From Spirochaetaceae bacterium (GTDB lineage Bacteria > Spirochaetota > Spirochaetia > SZUA-6 > Bin103), in assembly GCA_028821475.1 (NCBI GenBank), contig JAPPGB010000081.1, positions 1 through 48,211 of the forward strand: a DNA stretch of 48,211 nucleotides, written 5' to 3'. This document shows positions 39,801-48,211 of this stretch, one piece after another. Numbering within the stretch: the first letter of the stretch is position 1; the number at the start of each line of letters is the position of its first letter. The translations under genes were made by a program, and so were the position numbers. A model generated the notes under the pieces. The model searched no databases, had not been told where the DNA came from, and saw only the letters and a list, made by a program, of their open reading frames with translations.

Positions 39801-41495
39801 ATGGAGCGAACAAGGATGAAGCAGATGCAAAGGAACTTCACCGTTACAGCCGAGTACCTGGTTGTACCGGTCCGCAACGCCGGCGACGGTGGCGCCGGCG
39901 ACAGCGACGAGGGCCGGCTCAGGCTCGTTGTCGACGGTCGCACCATCCTGGACTACGGCGTCAACTCCGCGTCCGGCCCCGGCGACGTGGACTGGTACGC
40001 GTTCTTCTCGCTCGCCCGCTTCCGGGGCAGGCAGGCGCTGGTGTCCGCGTCCAACGTCACCGAAACGGGCTTCGAGCTGATCCGGCAGACCGATGCCATC
40101 CCCGGCGCCGAGGCGTTCTACACCGAGCGGCTGCGCCCGCAGTTCCACTACACCTCCCGCACCGGCTGGCTGAACGATCCCAACGGCCTGATCTGGTATC
40201 GCGGCGAGTACCACCTGTTCTACCAGCACAATCCCACCGCCCTGCCGTGGGGCAACATGACTTGGGGGCATGCGGTCAGCCGCGACTTCGTGCACTGGAC
40301 CGAGCTGCCCAAGGTGCTGTTCCCCGACGCCGCCACCGGCACCTGCTACTCGGGCGCGGCGTTCATCGACCACCACAACCATCTCGGCCGCAAGACCGGC
40401 GCCGAGGAGGTGATCGTCGCCTTCTACCTGCGCACCGGGATCGGCCTGTGCCTGGCGTACTCCAACGACCGCGGGCGCACCTTCACCGACTACGAGGGCA
40501 ACCCGGTGCTCAAACACGACGGCGCGCGCATCGACACGCCGCGGCCGTTCTGGCACGGGCCGACCGGCAGATGGGTCGCCCCCACCTACGATTTCTTCAC
40601 CAACGACCAGGGCAAGCTACGCCGCTGCGTCGGCTTCTACAGCTCCGCCAACCTCACCGACTGGCGCTTCGAGAGCCGCGTCGAACAGGACGGCTGGGGC
40701 GACGAACTGTGCGGCTGCGTCGACTTCTTCCAACTGCCGCTGGACGGCGATCGCGAGCGCCTCATGTGGGTGATGATTCTGATCGACGGCAGCTACATCG
40801 TGGGCGATTTCGACGGCTCCACGTTCTTCACCCTGGCGGGCAAGCCGGCGGTGACCGACGACCGCATCAAGTCGCTGGTAATCCAGGGCGAGTACTACGC
40901 CACCATGACCTGGCACAACGTGCCCGACCTGCGCCGCGTGCAGATCACCTGGATGAGGAAACCGGGCTTCTATCCCGGCATGCCGTTCAACCAGCAGATG
41001 ACCGCCCCGTCCGAACTCTCCCTGCACACCACCGAGGACGGCCCCCGGCTGCGCATGCTGCCCGTGGCGGAGTTGGAGGCGCTACGCACCCGCACCCACG
41101 AGTGGACAAACGTGCCGCTCAACGCCAAGGACAACCCGCTTGCGGAAATCACCGCCGACCTGCTCGACCTGGAAACGGAGATCCGGGTTGCGAAGGGTAC
41201 CGTGATCTGCCTGCAACTGCGCGGATTCGACGTCACCTACGACGCGGACACCGAGACGCTCTCCTCCTGCGGCACCGCCACCCGCCTGCCCCCGATCGGC
41301 GGCGTGGTACGGCTGCGCGTCCTGCTCGACCGCACCTCCATCGAGGTGTTCGCCAACGACGGCCGCGTCTACATCCCCCGCGTCGTGTTCCCGGAACCCG
41401 ACAACCACTCCCTCAGCATCTTCTGCACCGGCACCACCACCACGGCAACCCGCCTCCGCGTCCACGAACTCAAGTCCAGCTGGCCACGAGGCTGA
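39801..41495 (+). CDS. glycoside hydrolase family 32 protein with altered active site
   Basis: 564 residues with a propeller (about 110-410) and a C-terminal beta-sandwich ending in RTSIEVFANDGRVYIP. WLNDPNGL keeps the nucleophile D126. The usual R-D-P motif reads D245-T246-P, and the E-C-P motif reads C304-G305-C306-V307-D308, so the transition-state stabiliser and the acid/base Glu are missing at their normal places; E302 or D245 might substitute. It has no signal peptide. Starts at 39801, 39816 and 39825 are possible. It resembles levanase/fructanase genes, but fructan hydrolysis should not be assumed. Confidence 0.8.
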   Translation: MERTRMKQMQRNFTVTAEYLVVPVRNAGDGGAGDSDEGRLRLVVDGRTILDYGVNSASGPGDVDWYAFFSLARFRGRQALVSASNVTETGFELIRQTDAIPGAEAFYTERLRPQFHYTSRTGWLNDPNGLIWYRGEYHLFYQHNPTALPWGNMTWGHAVSRDFVHWTELPKVLFPDAATGTCYSGAAFIDHHNHLGRKTGAEEVIVAFYLRTGIGLCLAYSNDRGRTFTDYEGNPVLKHDGARIDTPRPFWHGPTGRWVAPTYDFFTNDQGKLRRCVGFYSSANLTDWRFESRVEQDGWGDELCGCVDFFQLPLDGDRERLMWVMILIDGSYIVGDFDGSTFFTLAGKPAVTDDRIKSLVIQGEYYATMTWHNVPDLRRVQITWMRKPGFYPGMPFNQQMTAPSELSLHTTEDGPRLRMLPVAELEALRTRTHEWTNVPLNAKDNPLAEITADLLDLETEIRVAKGTVICLQLRGFDVTYDADTETLSSCGTATRLPPIGGVVRLRVLLDRTSIEVFANDGRVYIPRVVFPEPDNHSLSIFCTGTTTTATRLRVHELKSSWPRG

Positions 41496-41527
41496 CGCAT
41501 TCGTCTTAATGAAATCGACCAGGAATT

Positions 41528-41779
41528 TCACGAATGGGCAATCGACACGGCGTCCAGCGAGTCCTTTGCGATTACCGCGTGCGCGTAAGCGGTGCAGGCA
41601 CGAATGTCCACCGGCTCCAACTCAGGGCAGTCCTTCAAGATCGCATCCGTGGCCACTCCCTGGCTCAACAAGCTGAGGATCAGCTCCACCGAGATCCGCA
41701 AATCACGGATAATCGGCTTGCCGCCAAAGACGTCGGGCCGTGCCGTGACACGCTTAAGCAATTCAGGGTTCGTGGGCAT
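41528..41779 (-). CDS. orphan DUF433 protein
   Basis: 83 residues: RVTARPDVFGGKPIIRDLRI, SVELILSLLSQGVATDAILK and LEPVDIRACTAYAHA follow the DUF433 pattern. It has a strong AAGGAGG ribosome site before the ATG at 41779. No toxin gene is adjacent; the gene downstream is the GH32 protein on the other strand. The antitoxin role is inferred from the family only. Confidence 0.8.
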   Translation of the reverse strand: MPTNPELLKRVTARPDVFGGKPIIRDLRISVELILSLLSQGVATDAILKDCPELEPVDIRACTAYAHAVIAKDSLDAVSIAHS

Positions 41780-42033
41780 GTATCCTCCTTGAGCAGCGAT
41801 TCAGCCACTTGCTCCCTTGCGACTCGGCGAGTGAGTTCCGGGCTCGTCCATCGGCTCCTCATGTGATCTGTTGACAGGATGCTGTGAATTGAAGGCCTGA
41901 CGCACGCGGAACGTCCAGACCGAGGGTGAATCGTAATCAGCCAGTGGTCAACCGATCCGGCTACCAACCGCTTCCAACTGCTACCAACTGATGGGGCCTT
42001 GCACGGCGGTGACTTCGTTACGATACTGGAGGT

Positions 42034-42261
42034 ATGGACTCTTCAGCCAAGCCGGACCTGCCTGCCGGTGCCGCGCACGTCCCCGCCGCTGACGCGCGGC
42101 GCGCGCGGCTGCGCATCGACAGCGGCAGGGACGAGCAGCTTGAGCTCGATTTCGACCAGCCGGCGGACGCGGTGAATCAGGACTGGGACCTGGTGCGTGA
42201 CGTGGAGCCCGCGCTCCCCGGCCCGGCCCGGCCGCACCCAGCCAAGCTCTCCTGGGACTGA
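42034..42261 (+). CDS. small hypothetical protein upstream of the SHMT-like gene
   Basis: 75 residues, acidic and Pro/Ala-rich, with a central LRIDSGRDEQLELDFDQPAD. No domain is recognised. It precedes the SHMT-like gene by 80 bp on the same strand. It is plausible as a gene because of its size and codon pattern, but this is not certain. Confidence 0.45.
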   Translation: MDSSAKPDLPAGAAHVPAADARRARLRIDSGRDEQLELDFDQPADAVNQDWDLVRDVEPALPGPARPHPAKLSWD

Positions 42262-42341
42262 GTCGCCTGCCCACCATCCCGCCGGCGCCGGCTGCCGACA
42301 AGACGAAGCCTGAGACTTCCCTGGACCACGAGTACCGGCAC

Positions 42342-43640
42342 ATGAACCAGGGCCTCGATCGGCGCGACCCGTTGATCGCCGATGCGCTGGCCGGTGAACG
42401 GCGGCGCCAGCGAGAACAGATCGAGCTCATCGCCGCCGAGAACATCGTCAGCCGCGCCGTGCTCGACGCACTCGGTCACGAGGTGACGAACAAGGCGCTG
42501 GAAGGCTACCCCGGCGCGCGCTATCACGCCGGCGGGAACTACGTCGACGTGGCCGAGCAGGCGGCGATCGAGCGCGCCTGCGAACTGTTCGACTGCTCAT
42601 ACGCAAACGTGCAGCCGCACTCCGGCAGCCAGGCCAACCTCGCCGTGTTCTTCGCGCTGGTCCGCCCCGGCGACCGGGTGCTCAGTCTCGACCTCGCTGC
42701 GGGCGGCCACCTGAGCCACGGGTTGCGTTCCAACCTGTCGGGCCGCTGGTTCGAGGCCCACCACTACGGCGTCTCCCGCGAGACCGGCATGATCGACTAC
42801 GACGAGGTCGAAGCGAAGGCACTGAAGGTAAGGCCGCGGGTCCTGATCGCCGGCGGATCGTCCTACCCGCGAGAACTGGATTTCGAGCGGCTGGCCCATA
42901 CCGCGAAGAAGGTCGGTGCCCACTTCGTGGTGGACATGGCGCACTTCGCCGGCCTCGTGGCGGGCGGCGCGCACCCGTCGCCGATACCGCACGCCGACAT
43001 CGTCACCACGACCACCACGAAGACCCTCAGGGGGCCGCGCGGCGGCGTGATCCTGGCGCGCGAGGAAAGCTGGAAGCGGAAGCTGCAGTCCGCCGTCTTC
43101 CCGGGCGTTCAGGGCAGCCTGCACCCGCAGGTGATAGCCGCGAAGGCGGTCTGCCTGGGCGAGGCGCTGCAGCCGGAATTCAGGCGCTACGCCCACCAGG
43201 TCAAGCGCAACGCCGCGAAGCTGGCCGCGGTCCTGGCTGCCGGCGGCGTGTCCATCGTCACCGGCGGCACCGACACTCACCTGGTGCTGCTCGACCTGTC
43301 CGCGACGGGAGTGACCGGCCAAGCCGCGGAGCGCACCCTCGAACGGGCCGGCATCACCTCCAACAAGAACCCGATCCCGTTCGACGTCCGCAATCCGGCC
43401 AAGTGGAGCGGGCTGCGCCTGGGTGTCGCCTCCACGACCACCCGCGGCTTTCGGGAGCCCGAGATGGAAACCGTCGGAGGAGTGATTGTCTCCCTGCTGA
43501 GACCGCACGGCGCCGGCACCGTGGATGAAGCACGGCGGACGGTGGCGGAACTCTGCCGCGCGTTCCCCATCTACTCCCCAGCAGCCTCGTGTAGATCGTC
43601 CGCCGGCAGCGAGACCCCCGAAACCGCCCCGCACGGATGA
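42342..43640 (+). CDS. serine hydroxymethyltransferase-like PLP enzyme (divergent)
   Basis: 432 residues of the SHMT fold: IELIAAENIVSRAVLDALG, GYPGARYHAGGNYVD, NVQPHSGSQANL, GGHLSHG, VVDMAHFAGLV and TTTTTKTLRGPRGG are in family order with the PLP-binding Lys227. Three conserved residues differ from standard GlyA: Y at 62 is H, E at 66 is N, and the His before the Lys (226) is Thr. The first two positions bind substrate and folate in the known enzymes, so the reaction may differ, for example alpha-methylserine- or threonine-type chemistry. No glycine-metabolism genes are adjacent. glyA is not assigned for this reason. Confidence 0.85.
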   Translation: MNQGLDRRDPLIADALAGERRRQREQIELIAAENIVSRAVLDALGHEVTNKALEGYPGARYHAGGNYVDVAEQAAIERACELFDCSYANVQPHSGSQANLAVFFALVRPGDRVLSLDLAAGGHLSHGLRSNLSGRWFEAHHYGVSRETGMIDYDEVEAKALKVRPRVLIAGGSSYPRELDFERLAHTAKKVGAHFVVDMAHFAGLVAGGAHPSPIPHADIVTTTTTKTLRGPRGGVILAREESWKRKLQSAVFPGVQGSLHPQVIAAKAVCLGEALQPEFRRYAHQVKRNAAKLAAVLAAGGVSIVTGGTDTHLVLLDLSATGVTGQAAERTLERAGITSNKNPIPFDVRNPAKWSGLRLGVASTTTRGFREPEMETVGGVIVSLLRPHGAGTVDEARRTVAELCRAFPIYSPAASCRSSAGSETPETAPHG

Positions 43641-43680
43641 CAGCCGTGCGGAAGTTCTCGTTCCCGTAGAGTCGCGCCAA

Positions 43681-44010
43681 TCAGGCGTCCTCGTTCTCAC
43701 GGATGCTGGCATTGATCTCCTGTTGGTGGGAACGGACATATGCCCACGCGTTGGTCAGATCTTCCGCCCTGAGCGTCGGGTAGGCGCCGAGCAACTCAGC
43801 CTCGCTGGTGCCAAGCCCTCGGGCATGCTCCAGTATCCAGACCGGTATTCTGGTTCTTACGATGCAGGGGTCTCCTCCGCACACCTTGGGGCTACTCTCG
43901 ATTCCGGGAAGAGCGTCTCCCACGTCGCGCGCAACCCACTGCAAGACCTGTGCCTTTTCCGCTCTCGTCATGGTTGTCAGAAGCTTCTCGACCTGTCCGA
44001 GCGCACCCAT
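43681..44010 (-). CDS. DUF433 protein with an N-terminal extension
   Basis: 109 residues. An N-terminal helical stretch (about 1-36) precedes SSPKVCGGDPCIVRTRI, PVWILEHARGLGTSEAELLG and RAEDLTNAWAYVRSHQQEI, the DUF433 core. The ATG at 44010 follows GGAGG by 6 nt; a GTG one codon earlier is less likely. It is divergent from the AAA gene at 44235 and has no adjacent PIN-like toxin. Confidence 0.8.
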   Translation of the reverse strand: MGALGQVEKLLTTMTRAEKAQVLQWVARDVGDALPGIESSPKVCGGDPCIVRTRIPVWILEHARGLGTSEAELLGAYPTLRAEDLTNAWAYVRSHQQEINASIRENEDA

Positions 44011-44234
44011 CACCTACCTCCCGAGAGAGCCGGCCCCGCCTTGAATCCTGCACTCTCGCCGTCAAACTTGCCCCCCCTGCGAGTCGATGTCAACGCGGGG
44101 AATGGTTGCCGGGTTGCGGTCAGAACGAGAGTGAACGCCTGCCACGATACGCTGTCTCAGTCTCTTGGAGCGACGAGGCCGACGAGGCCCGCACGACGGG
44201 TGACAGCCGCGCCGCTCTCTGCGACCATGGGGCA

Positions 44235-45824
44235 GTGCGCACGTTCAATACCGAGGGACCCGTTGTCGCCGCGGACCACTACCACATTCCGCCGCTGGAG
44301 CGGATCGATCTCGACGTGGTGCTCGGTCTGGTCCGGGACAAGAAGTACTTCGTCCTGCACGCACCGCGGCAGACCGGCAAGACCTCGGCGCTGCTTGCGC
44401 TCCGTGACCTGCTCAACAACGGCGTGGAGGGCGATTACCGCTGTGTGTACGCCAACGTCGAGGATGGCCAGGCGACGCGCGAGAACGTGGCCGAGGGCAT
44501 GCGCACCGTGCTCGCCGAACTGGCGCTCCAGGCAAGCCTGACGCTGGGCGATGACACCCTGGAGGAACTCTGGCCGGCGGTGCTGGAGCGCGTGGGGCCG
44601 GCCCAGGCACTGCGGCACGCTCTGTTGCGTTGGAGCATGGCCGACCCGCGGCCGTTGGTGTTGCTGATCGACGAGATCGACGCCCTGATAGGCGACACGC
44701 TGCTGGCGGTGCTGCGGCAGTTGCGCACCGGCTACGTCGACCGCCCGGCGCGCTACCCGCAGAGCATCGTCCTGTGCGGCGTGCGCGACGTGCGCGACTA
44801 CCGTATCCACTCGACCGCCGAAAACCGGACGGTGCTCGGCGGCAGCGCCTTCAACATCAAGGCCAGATCGCTGCGGCTGGGCGACTTCTCGGAGCAGGAG
44901 GTACGCGCTCTGCTGGCGCAACACACCGCAGCGACCGGGCAGCAGTTCACGGAAGGGGCGGCGCGGCTGATCCTGACGCGCACCGCGGGGCAGCCGTGGC
45001 TGGTGAACGCCTTGTGCCGCGAGGCATGCTTCGATGACCAGGCGGGACGGGACCGCTCCCGCCCGGTCTCGGAGCGCGCCATCCTGGAAGCGCAGGAGCG
45101 CCTGATTCTGGCGCGCGTGACCCACCTCGACAACCTTGCCGACAAGCTGCGCGAGGAGCGCGTGCGGCGCGTGGTGGAGCCGCTATTGACCGGCGCTGTC
45201 GAGACTGTCTGCTCGGAGGAGGATCTGGCCTACGTCCGCGACTTGGGCCTGTTGGCGGCGGCCGACGGCGGACCTCCGCGCATCGCCAACCCGATCTACG
45301 CCGAGGTGGTACCGCGCCACCTGAACTACGCGGTTCAGGAGACGCTGCCGCAACGGATGGCGTGGTACGTGGACTCGGACGGGCGCCTGGACGTGGCAGG
45401 GCTGCTCGCGGCGTTCCAGGAGTTCTTCCGGGAGCACTCCGAGCACTGGGTGCAGCGCTTCGAGCAGTACCACGAGGCCGGCCCGCAGTTGCTGCTGCAG
45501 GCGCACCTGCAGCGCATCGTCAACGGCGGCGGGCGCATCGAGCGGGAGTACGCGCTCGGTCGCGGGCGCACCGACCTGCTGATCGTGTGGCCGCAGGGCG
45601 GACGTGAGCGGCGCTTCGTGGTGGAGTGCAAGGTGCTGCACAAGGACCTGGAGCGGACCATCGCCGAGGGCGTGAAGCAGACGCGAAGCTACATGGATCG
45701 CTGCGGGGCCGCGGCGGGCCACCTGATCGTGTTCGACCGCGCACCCGACCGCCCCTGGGCAGACAAGATCTTCCGCCGCCCGCCGTCTGACGACGGCACA
45801 CCGGTCACGGTGTGGGGCATGTAG
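44235..45824 (+). CDS. AAA-ATPase fused to a PD-(D/E)XK nuclease-like domain
   Basis: 529 residues. FVLHAPRQTGKTSAL (about 39-53) is the Walker A, PLVLLIDEIDALIGD the Walker B, and IVLCGVRDVRDY the sensor-like segment. The C-terminal domain has LGRGRTDLLIVWPQG followed by RRFVVECKVLHKD (about 455-467), the D..ExK core. It starts at GTG 44235. It has the same domain order as the DUF1703-type gene at 4465-6225 but from a different subfamily (AAA_14-like). Such proteins are often strain-specific. It converges with the AAA_21 ATPase at 45946. Confidence 0.82.
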   Translation: MRTFNTEGPVVAADHYHIPPLERIDLDVVLGLVRDKKYFVLHAPRQTGKTSALLALRDLLNNGVEGDYRCVYANVEDGQATRENVAEGMRTVLAELALQASLTLGDDTLEELWPAVLERVGPAQALRHALLRWSMADPRPLVLLIDEIDALIGDTLLAVLRQLRTGYVDRPARYPQSIVLCGVRDVRDYRIHSTAENRTVLGGSAFNIKARSLRLGDFSEQEVRALLAQHTAATGQQFTEGAARLILTRTAGQPWLVNALCREACFDDQAGRDRSRPVSERAILEAQERLILARVTHLDNLADKLREERVRRVVEPLLTGAVETVCSEEDLAYVRDLGLLAAADGGPPRIANPIYAEVVPRHLNYAVQETLPQRMAWYVDSDGRLDVAGLLAAFQEFFREHSEHWVQRFEQYHEAGPQLLLQAHLQRIVNGGGRIEREYALGRGRTDLLIVWPQGGRERRFVVECKVLHKDLERTIAEGVKQTRSYMDRCGAAAGHLIVFDRAPDRPWADKIFRRPPSDDGTPVTVWGM

Positions 45825-45945
45825 CACCGAGCAAGTGCCGCCCGGCCGGCCAAGTGCGAGTCAGTCCCCTTCTCGCGGTGGGAAGTACGCCCTCACCCCT
45901 GGCCACCGATGGGCCGTACACGGTGGTCATTACAGTGCAAGTGGA

Positions 45946-47193
45946 TCACTCATCAATGAGCCCGCGGAGCAGCAGACTCTCGATTATGCCATCTTCGGAT
46001 CTGCTTGCGAGCGCGTCGGTAATCTCGGCATCCTCGTAGAGCGGACCGGTTGCCTCGAATGGCTCGACTACCGTTCCCTGCGGCCCGAGGCGGACGTTGA
46101 ACAGACCGATGTTCCGCGGCTCGGGCGCCTCGCGCTGCAGCTTCAGCATCGCGTCGGCCAACAGCGGAGAGTGTGTCGTGACGACAATCTGCCTGCGCTG
46201 TTGTGCGACCAGCGAGAACAGGAGCTGGGCGATCAACTCCAGACGCCGCGGGTGCACGCCATTCTCAGGCTCCTCGAAAGCAAGCAGAGAGCCGCCCCAC
46301 GGGTTCACGGCGATGGTGCAGAGCGCCAGTACGCGTAGCGTTCCCTCCGACAGGACCCGCGAGGAGTAGTTGACGCCTGCCTGGCGCACCGTCAGGTTCA
46401 ACGTGCCCCGCCGTTCATCGAGTTCGACACCCAGCGTTTCGATGCTTGGTACGATCGAGCGCACCGTGCGGCGGATCGCGTCGAAGTGCTTTGGACTCTC
46501 AGCCCGGAGTTTGTAAAGCAGCGCGGCGATATATTCCCCGTGGAACCCGATGTCGAACACATCTGCCGGAGACTCCTCCTCCCGCATCTCCCTCCGTGGC
46601 TCGAAGTAGTAGGTACGCCAGTTCAGCAGCTCCGCGCGGACATACTCCAGCCACGGATAGCCGGCGCCGCTCAGACTCCGATCGGACAGGACCGAGTGAT
46701 TCAATCCAACCTGCTCCTCTCGTGGATGGGACGGCTTTCCCTTTCGCCGGATGCGGAAGTTGGAACCAACCCGCTCGATCGCGGCGGTACCCTTCGGTTG
46801 TCCGGAAGCGCCAAGCTGGGCCAGGTACTCATCGGCAACGGTGAGTTGGCCTGACCTGAAGTCGAACTTCGGTTCGATCCGATAGCGGTATCTTCCCCTC
46901 TCGACTGACATGTCTGCTTCCAGCGTGAAGCTGGCGGACCCTCGCCGTACCATCTCGGGTAACCCCCCCGAAGAAAAGGAGAACGCCTCGAATGCGTACC
47001 CCCGCACCGGAAGGGGACCGCCAAGGGCGTCAAACAGCGTACGCGCAGTCCCCATCCACGAGAGCGCCTGCAGCGCATCGAGCAAGTTACTCTTGCCTAC
47101 CGCATTGGGACCGAACAAGACAGCGAGCCGTGGCAACTCGACGGTTACCTCACGGAGAGACTTGAAATTACGAACGGTCAATGTGCTAAGCAT
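45946..47193 (-). CDS. AAA_21-type ATPase (RecF/SMC-like)
   Basis: 415 residues: TLTVRNFKSLREV and LFGPNAVGKSNLLDAL (P-loop at about 28-35) at the N-terminus, VLSEGTLRVLALCTIA as the signature loop, SLLAFEEPENGVHPRRLELIAQ as Walker B, and IVVTTHSPLLADAM as the H-loop. No nuclease domain is attached, and no partner gene is on the same strand nearby. Single ATPases of this type often belong to defence systems with a separate nuclease, but none is identified here. Confidence 0.85.
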   Translation of the reverse strand: MLSTLTVRNFKSLREVTVELPRLAVLFGPNAVGKSNLLDALQALSWMGTARTLFDALGGPLPVRGYAFEAFSFSSGGLPEMVRRGSASFTLEADMSVERGRYRYRIEPKFDFRSGQLTVADEYLAQLGASGQPKGTAAIERVGSNFRIRRKGKPSHPREEQVGLNHSVLSDRSLSGAGYPWLEYVRAELLNWRTYYFEPRREMREEESPADVFDIGFHGEYIAALLYKLRAESPKHFDAIRRTVRSIVPSIETLGVELDERRGTLNLTVRQAGVNYSSRVLSEGTLRVLALCTIAVNPWGGSLLAFEEPENGVHPRRLELIAQLLFSLVAQQRRQIVVTTHSPLLADAMLKLQREAPEPRNIGLFNVRLGPQGTVVEPFEATGPLYEDAEITDALASRSEDGIIESLLLRGLIDE

Positions 47194-47387
47194 TACGTGA
47201 TCCTGAGTCGGCGCGACCCTCCCCTTCGCGCCACCATGGTAGCCTGCGCGTGCCGGCAGAGGACAGACCGCACACCGGGCGCACAGGGCGATCCCATGGT
47301 GATGAGGACTGAAAATCCCTGGAGGCAGTCTCCATCGCAGGCGCGCTGCTCATCCTCGCCGCGCTGCACCGCCAGCTTGCGGGTCGC

Positions 47388-48211
47388 TCAGGGAGCGCCG
47401 CCGCGCGCCGCCGCCACCGGCGGCTCCCACAGCACGTCGAGCGCCGCCGCCACGTTCAGCGATTCGCCGAACCACTCGGGAGTAGCGGTGTGCGGACCGA
47501 TGCTGATGCCGGCCGCCGCCAGGCGCTCCACGGTCGGCGCCAGTGGCGGCCCGACACCGTCCCAGCGCGGCGCCGGTGGCACCGCCGGCAGCGGCTCGCC
47601 ATTCGGGCGCAGGAACAGGAACCCCCCGGCGCCGTCAGCGACCACCTGAAACCCCTCCTCGTGGACCGCGCGGTGGTGGAATTTGCACGCAAGAACCAAG
47701 TTGGAGAGCTGCGTCTCCCCGCCGTCGGCCCAGTGCATGACGTGATGGGCGTCGCAGTGGCGGGACTCGCAGCCGGGGAACTGGCACTGGTTGCGATCCC
47801 TGCTCTGCAGGGCACGGCGCAGCGCGGTCGGGACGGTGCGGGTCCTGCGGCCCACGTCGAGCACCTCGCCGTCGGCGCCGTGGCGCAGCTCCACGAGGCC
47901 GGCATCGCAGGCGACGCGGCGCGCTGCCTCCTTGCCGACGTGGATGCCTCCTGCTTGTTCGATCACCGCCTGCCCGGCGTCGCGGCCAGGCATCGCGACC
48001 GCCAGACCGCGGTCGGGCGTCGCCTCGGTGGCCGGTAGTTTCTCCGCGTGCTCGATGGACACTTGCTCCGCCACCCCGTCCAGTAACGCTGCCTCGCTGC
48101 CCGGCGCAGTTTCCGCGGAAACGTGCCGCGCGGCCGTGGCGGCCTCGCGGCAGCACAGCCCGTCAGCCTCCACGTGCACCGTCACCTGGAAGCGGTCGCC
48201 GCTGCTGCCCG
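47388..48211 (-). CDS. HNH endonuclease, DUF222 type (5' end outside the window)
   Basis: At least 274 residues; the frame runs off the window edge, and GDRFQVTVHVEADGL at the edge matches the end of a DUF222 domain. The C-terminal part carries CQFPGCESRHCDAHHVMHW, ADGGETQLSNLVLAC and KFHHRAVHEEGF, which give the HNH metal site. Genes of this family are repetitive and mobile in many genomes. The cut is at the 5' side, so the start codon is not seen. Confidence 0.9.
   Translation of the reverse strand, partial: GSSGDRFQVTVHVEADGLCCREAATAARHVSAETAPGSEAALLDGVAEQVSIEHAEKLPATEATPDRGLAVAMPGRDAGQAVIEQAGGIHVGKEAARRVACDAGLVELRHGADGEVLDVGRRTRTVPTALRRALQSRDRNQCQFPGCESRHCDAHHVMHWADGGETQLSNLVLACKFHHRAVHEEGFQVVADGAGGFLFLRPNGEPLPAVPPAPRWDGVGPPLAPTVERLAAAGISIGPHTATPEWFGESLNVAAALDVLWEPPVAAARGGAP

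Overview
The window is GC-rich (about two-thirds GC by eye) and gene-dense, with short intergenic gaps, many ATGA-type start/stop overlaps and strong purine-rich ribosome binding sites. The family-5 solute-binding proteins have long acidic, Ala/Ser/Thr-rich linkers just after the signal peptide. Together with the AAA-ATPase/PD-(D/E)XK genes, sulfatases, phytanoyl-CoA dioxygenase, ADP-ribosylglycohydrolases and several DUF433 genes, this suggests a high-GC free-living or host-associated Spirochaetota (Spirochaetaceae-like) genome. That assignment is an inference; no rRNA or other marker gene is present.

Layout. 1-4382: a structured RNA-like element at the edge, then genes for a GNAT acetyltransferase, an RNA-methylase domain, a PhyH dioxygenase, a sulfatase and a deoxyinosine-type DNA glycosylase. 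4465-9348: an AAA/PD-(D/E)XK protein, a DUF420 membrane protein, a Nudix hydrolase, and a coupled oxidoreductase/amidohydrolase pair that looks like a sugar-to-lactone-to-acid module. 9349-11470: an AT-richer island with a DUF262 + HEPN pair (putative defence or toxin). 11891-14024: two oligopeptide-type ABC permeases. 14097-14671: a DUF433/DUF5615 toxin-antitoxin pair. 15016-16215: a Calx-beta lipoprotein with a G10 tract in its signal-peptide coding region. 16448-20715 (minus): a solute-binding protein followed by two coupled ADP-ribosylglycohydrolases, one with a degenerate active site. 20808-26228: a HEAT-like protein, a SIMPL lipoprotein, an orphan DUF433, a second sulfatase and an XPB-associated (SAP/Helicase_C_3-like) protein. 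26287-28156: a lower-GC DUF3696 ATPase + PIN-like pair, inserted beside a second ABC system. That system comprises a binding protein and two permeases (28377-32679) and two ATPases (35601-38091). Around it lie two beta-propeller glycosidase-like genes, a divergent GH32 protein and a DUF2335 membrane protein. 41528-43640: an orphan DUF433, a small ORF and a divergent serine hydroxymethyltransferase. 43681-47193: another DUF433, an AAA/PD-(D/E)XK protein and an AAA_21 ATPase. The window ends inside a DUF222-type HNH nuclease.

How the genes may work together. The second ABC system, the propeller glycosidases, the GH32 protein, the sulfatases and the oxidoreductase/lactonase pair are consistent with uptake and breakdown of sulfated or fructosyl/oligosaccharide material. 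The oligopeptide family name therefore need not give the true substrate. The remaining genes are largely defence, toxin-antitoxin and selfish elements.

The two least expected structures are these. (i) The dppD-dppF junction contains an 83-bp tandem array encoding four successive 28-codon mini-ORFs, each joined to the next by an ATGA overlap. (ii) A dispersed repeat of about 84 bp occurs three times, always directly upstream of a gene, in the same orientation relative to it. In every copy it carries an ATGAAA start whose reading frame either fuses to or overlaps the downstream gene. Neither matches a repeat class I can name.
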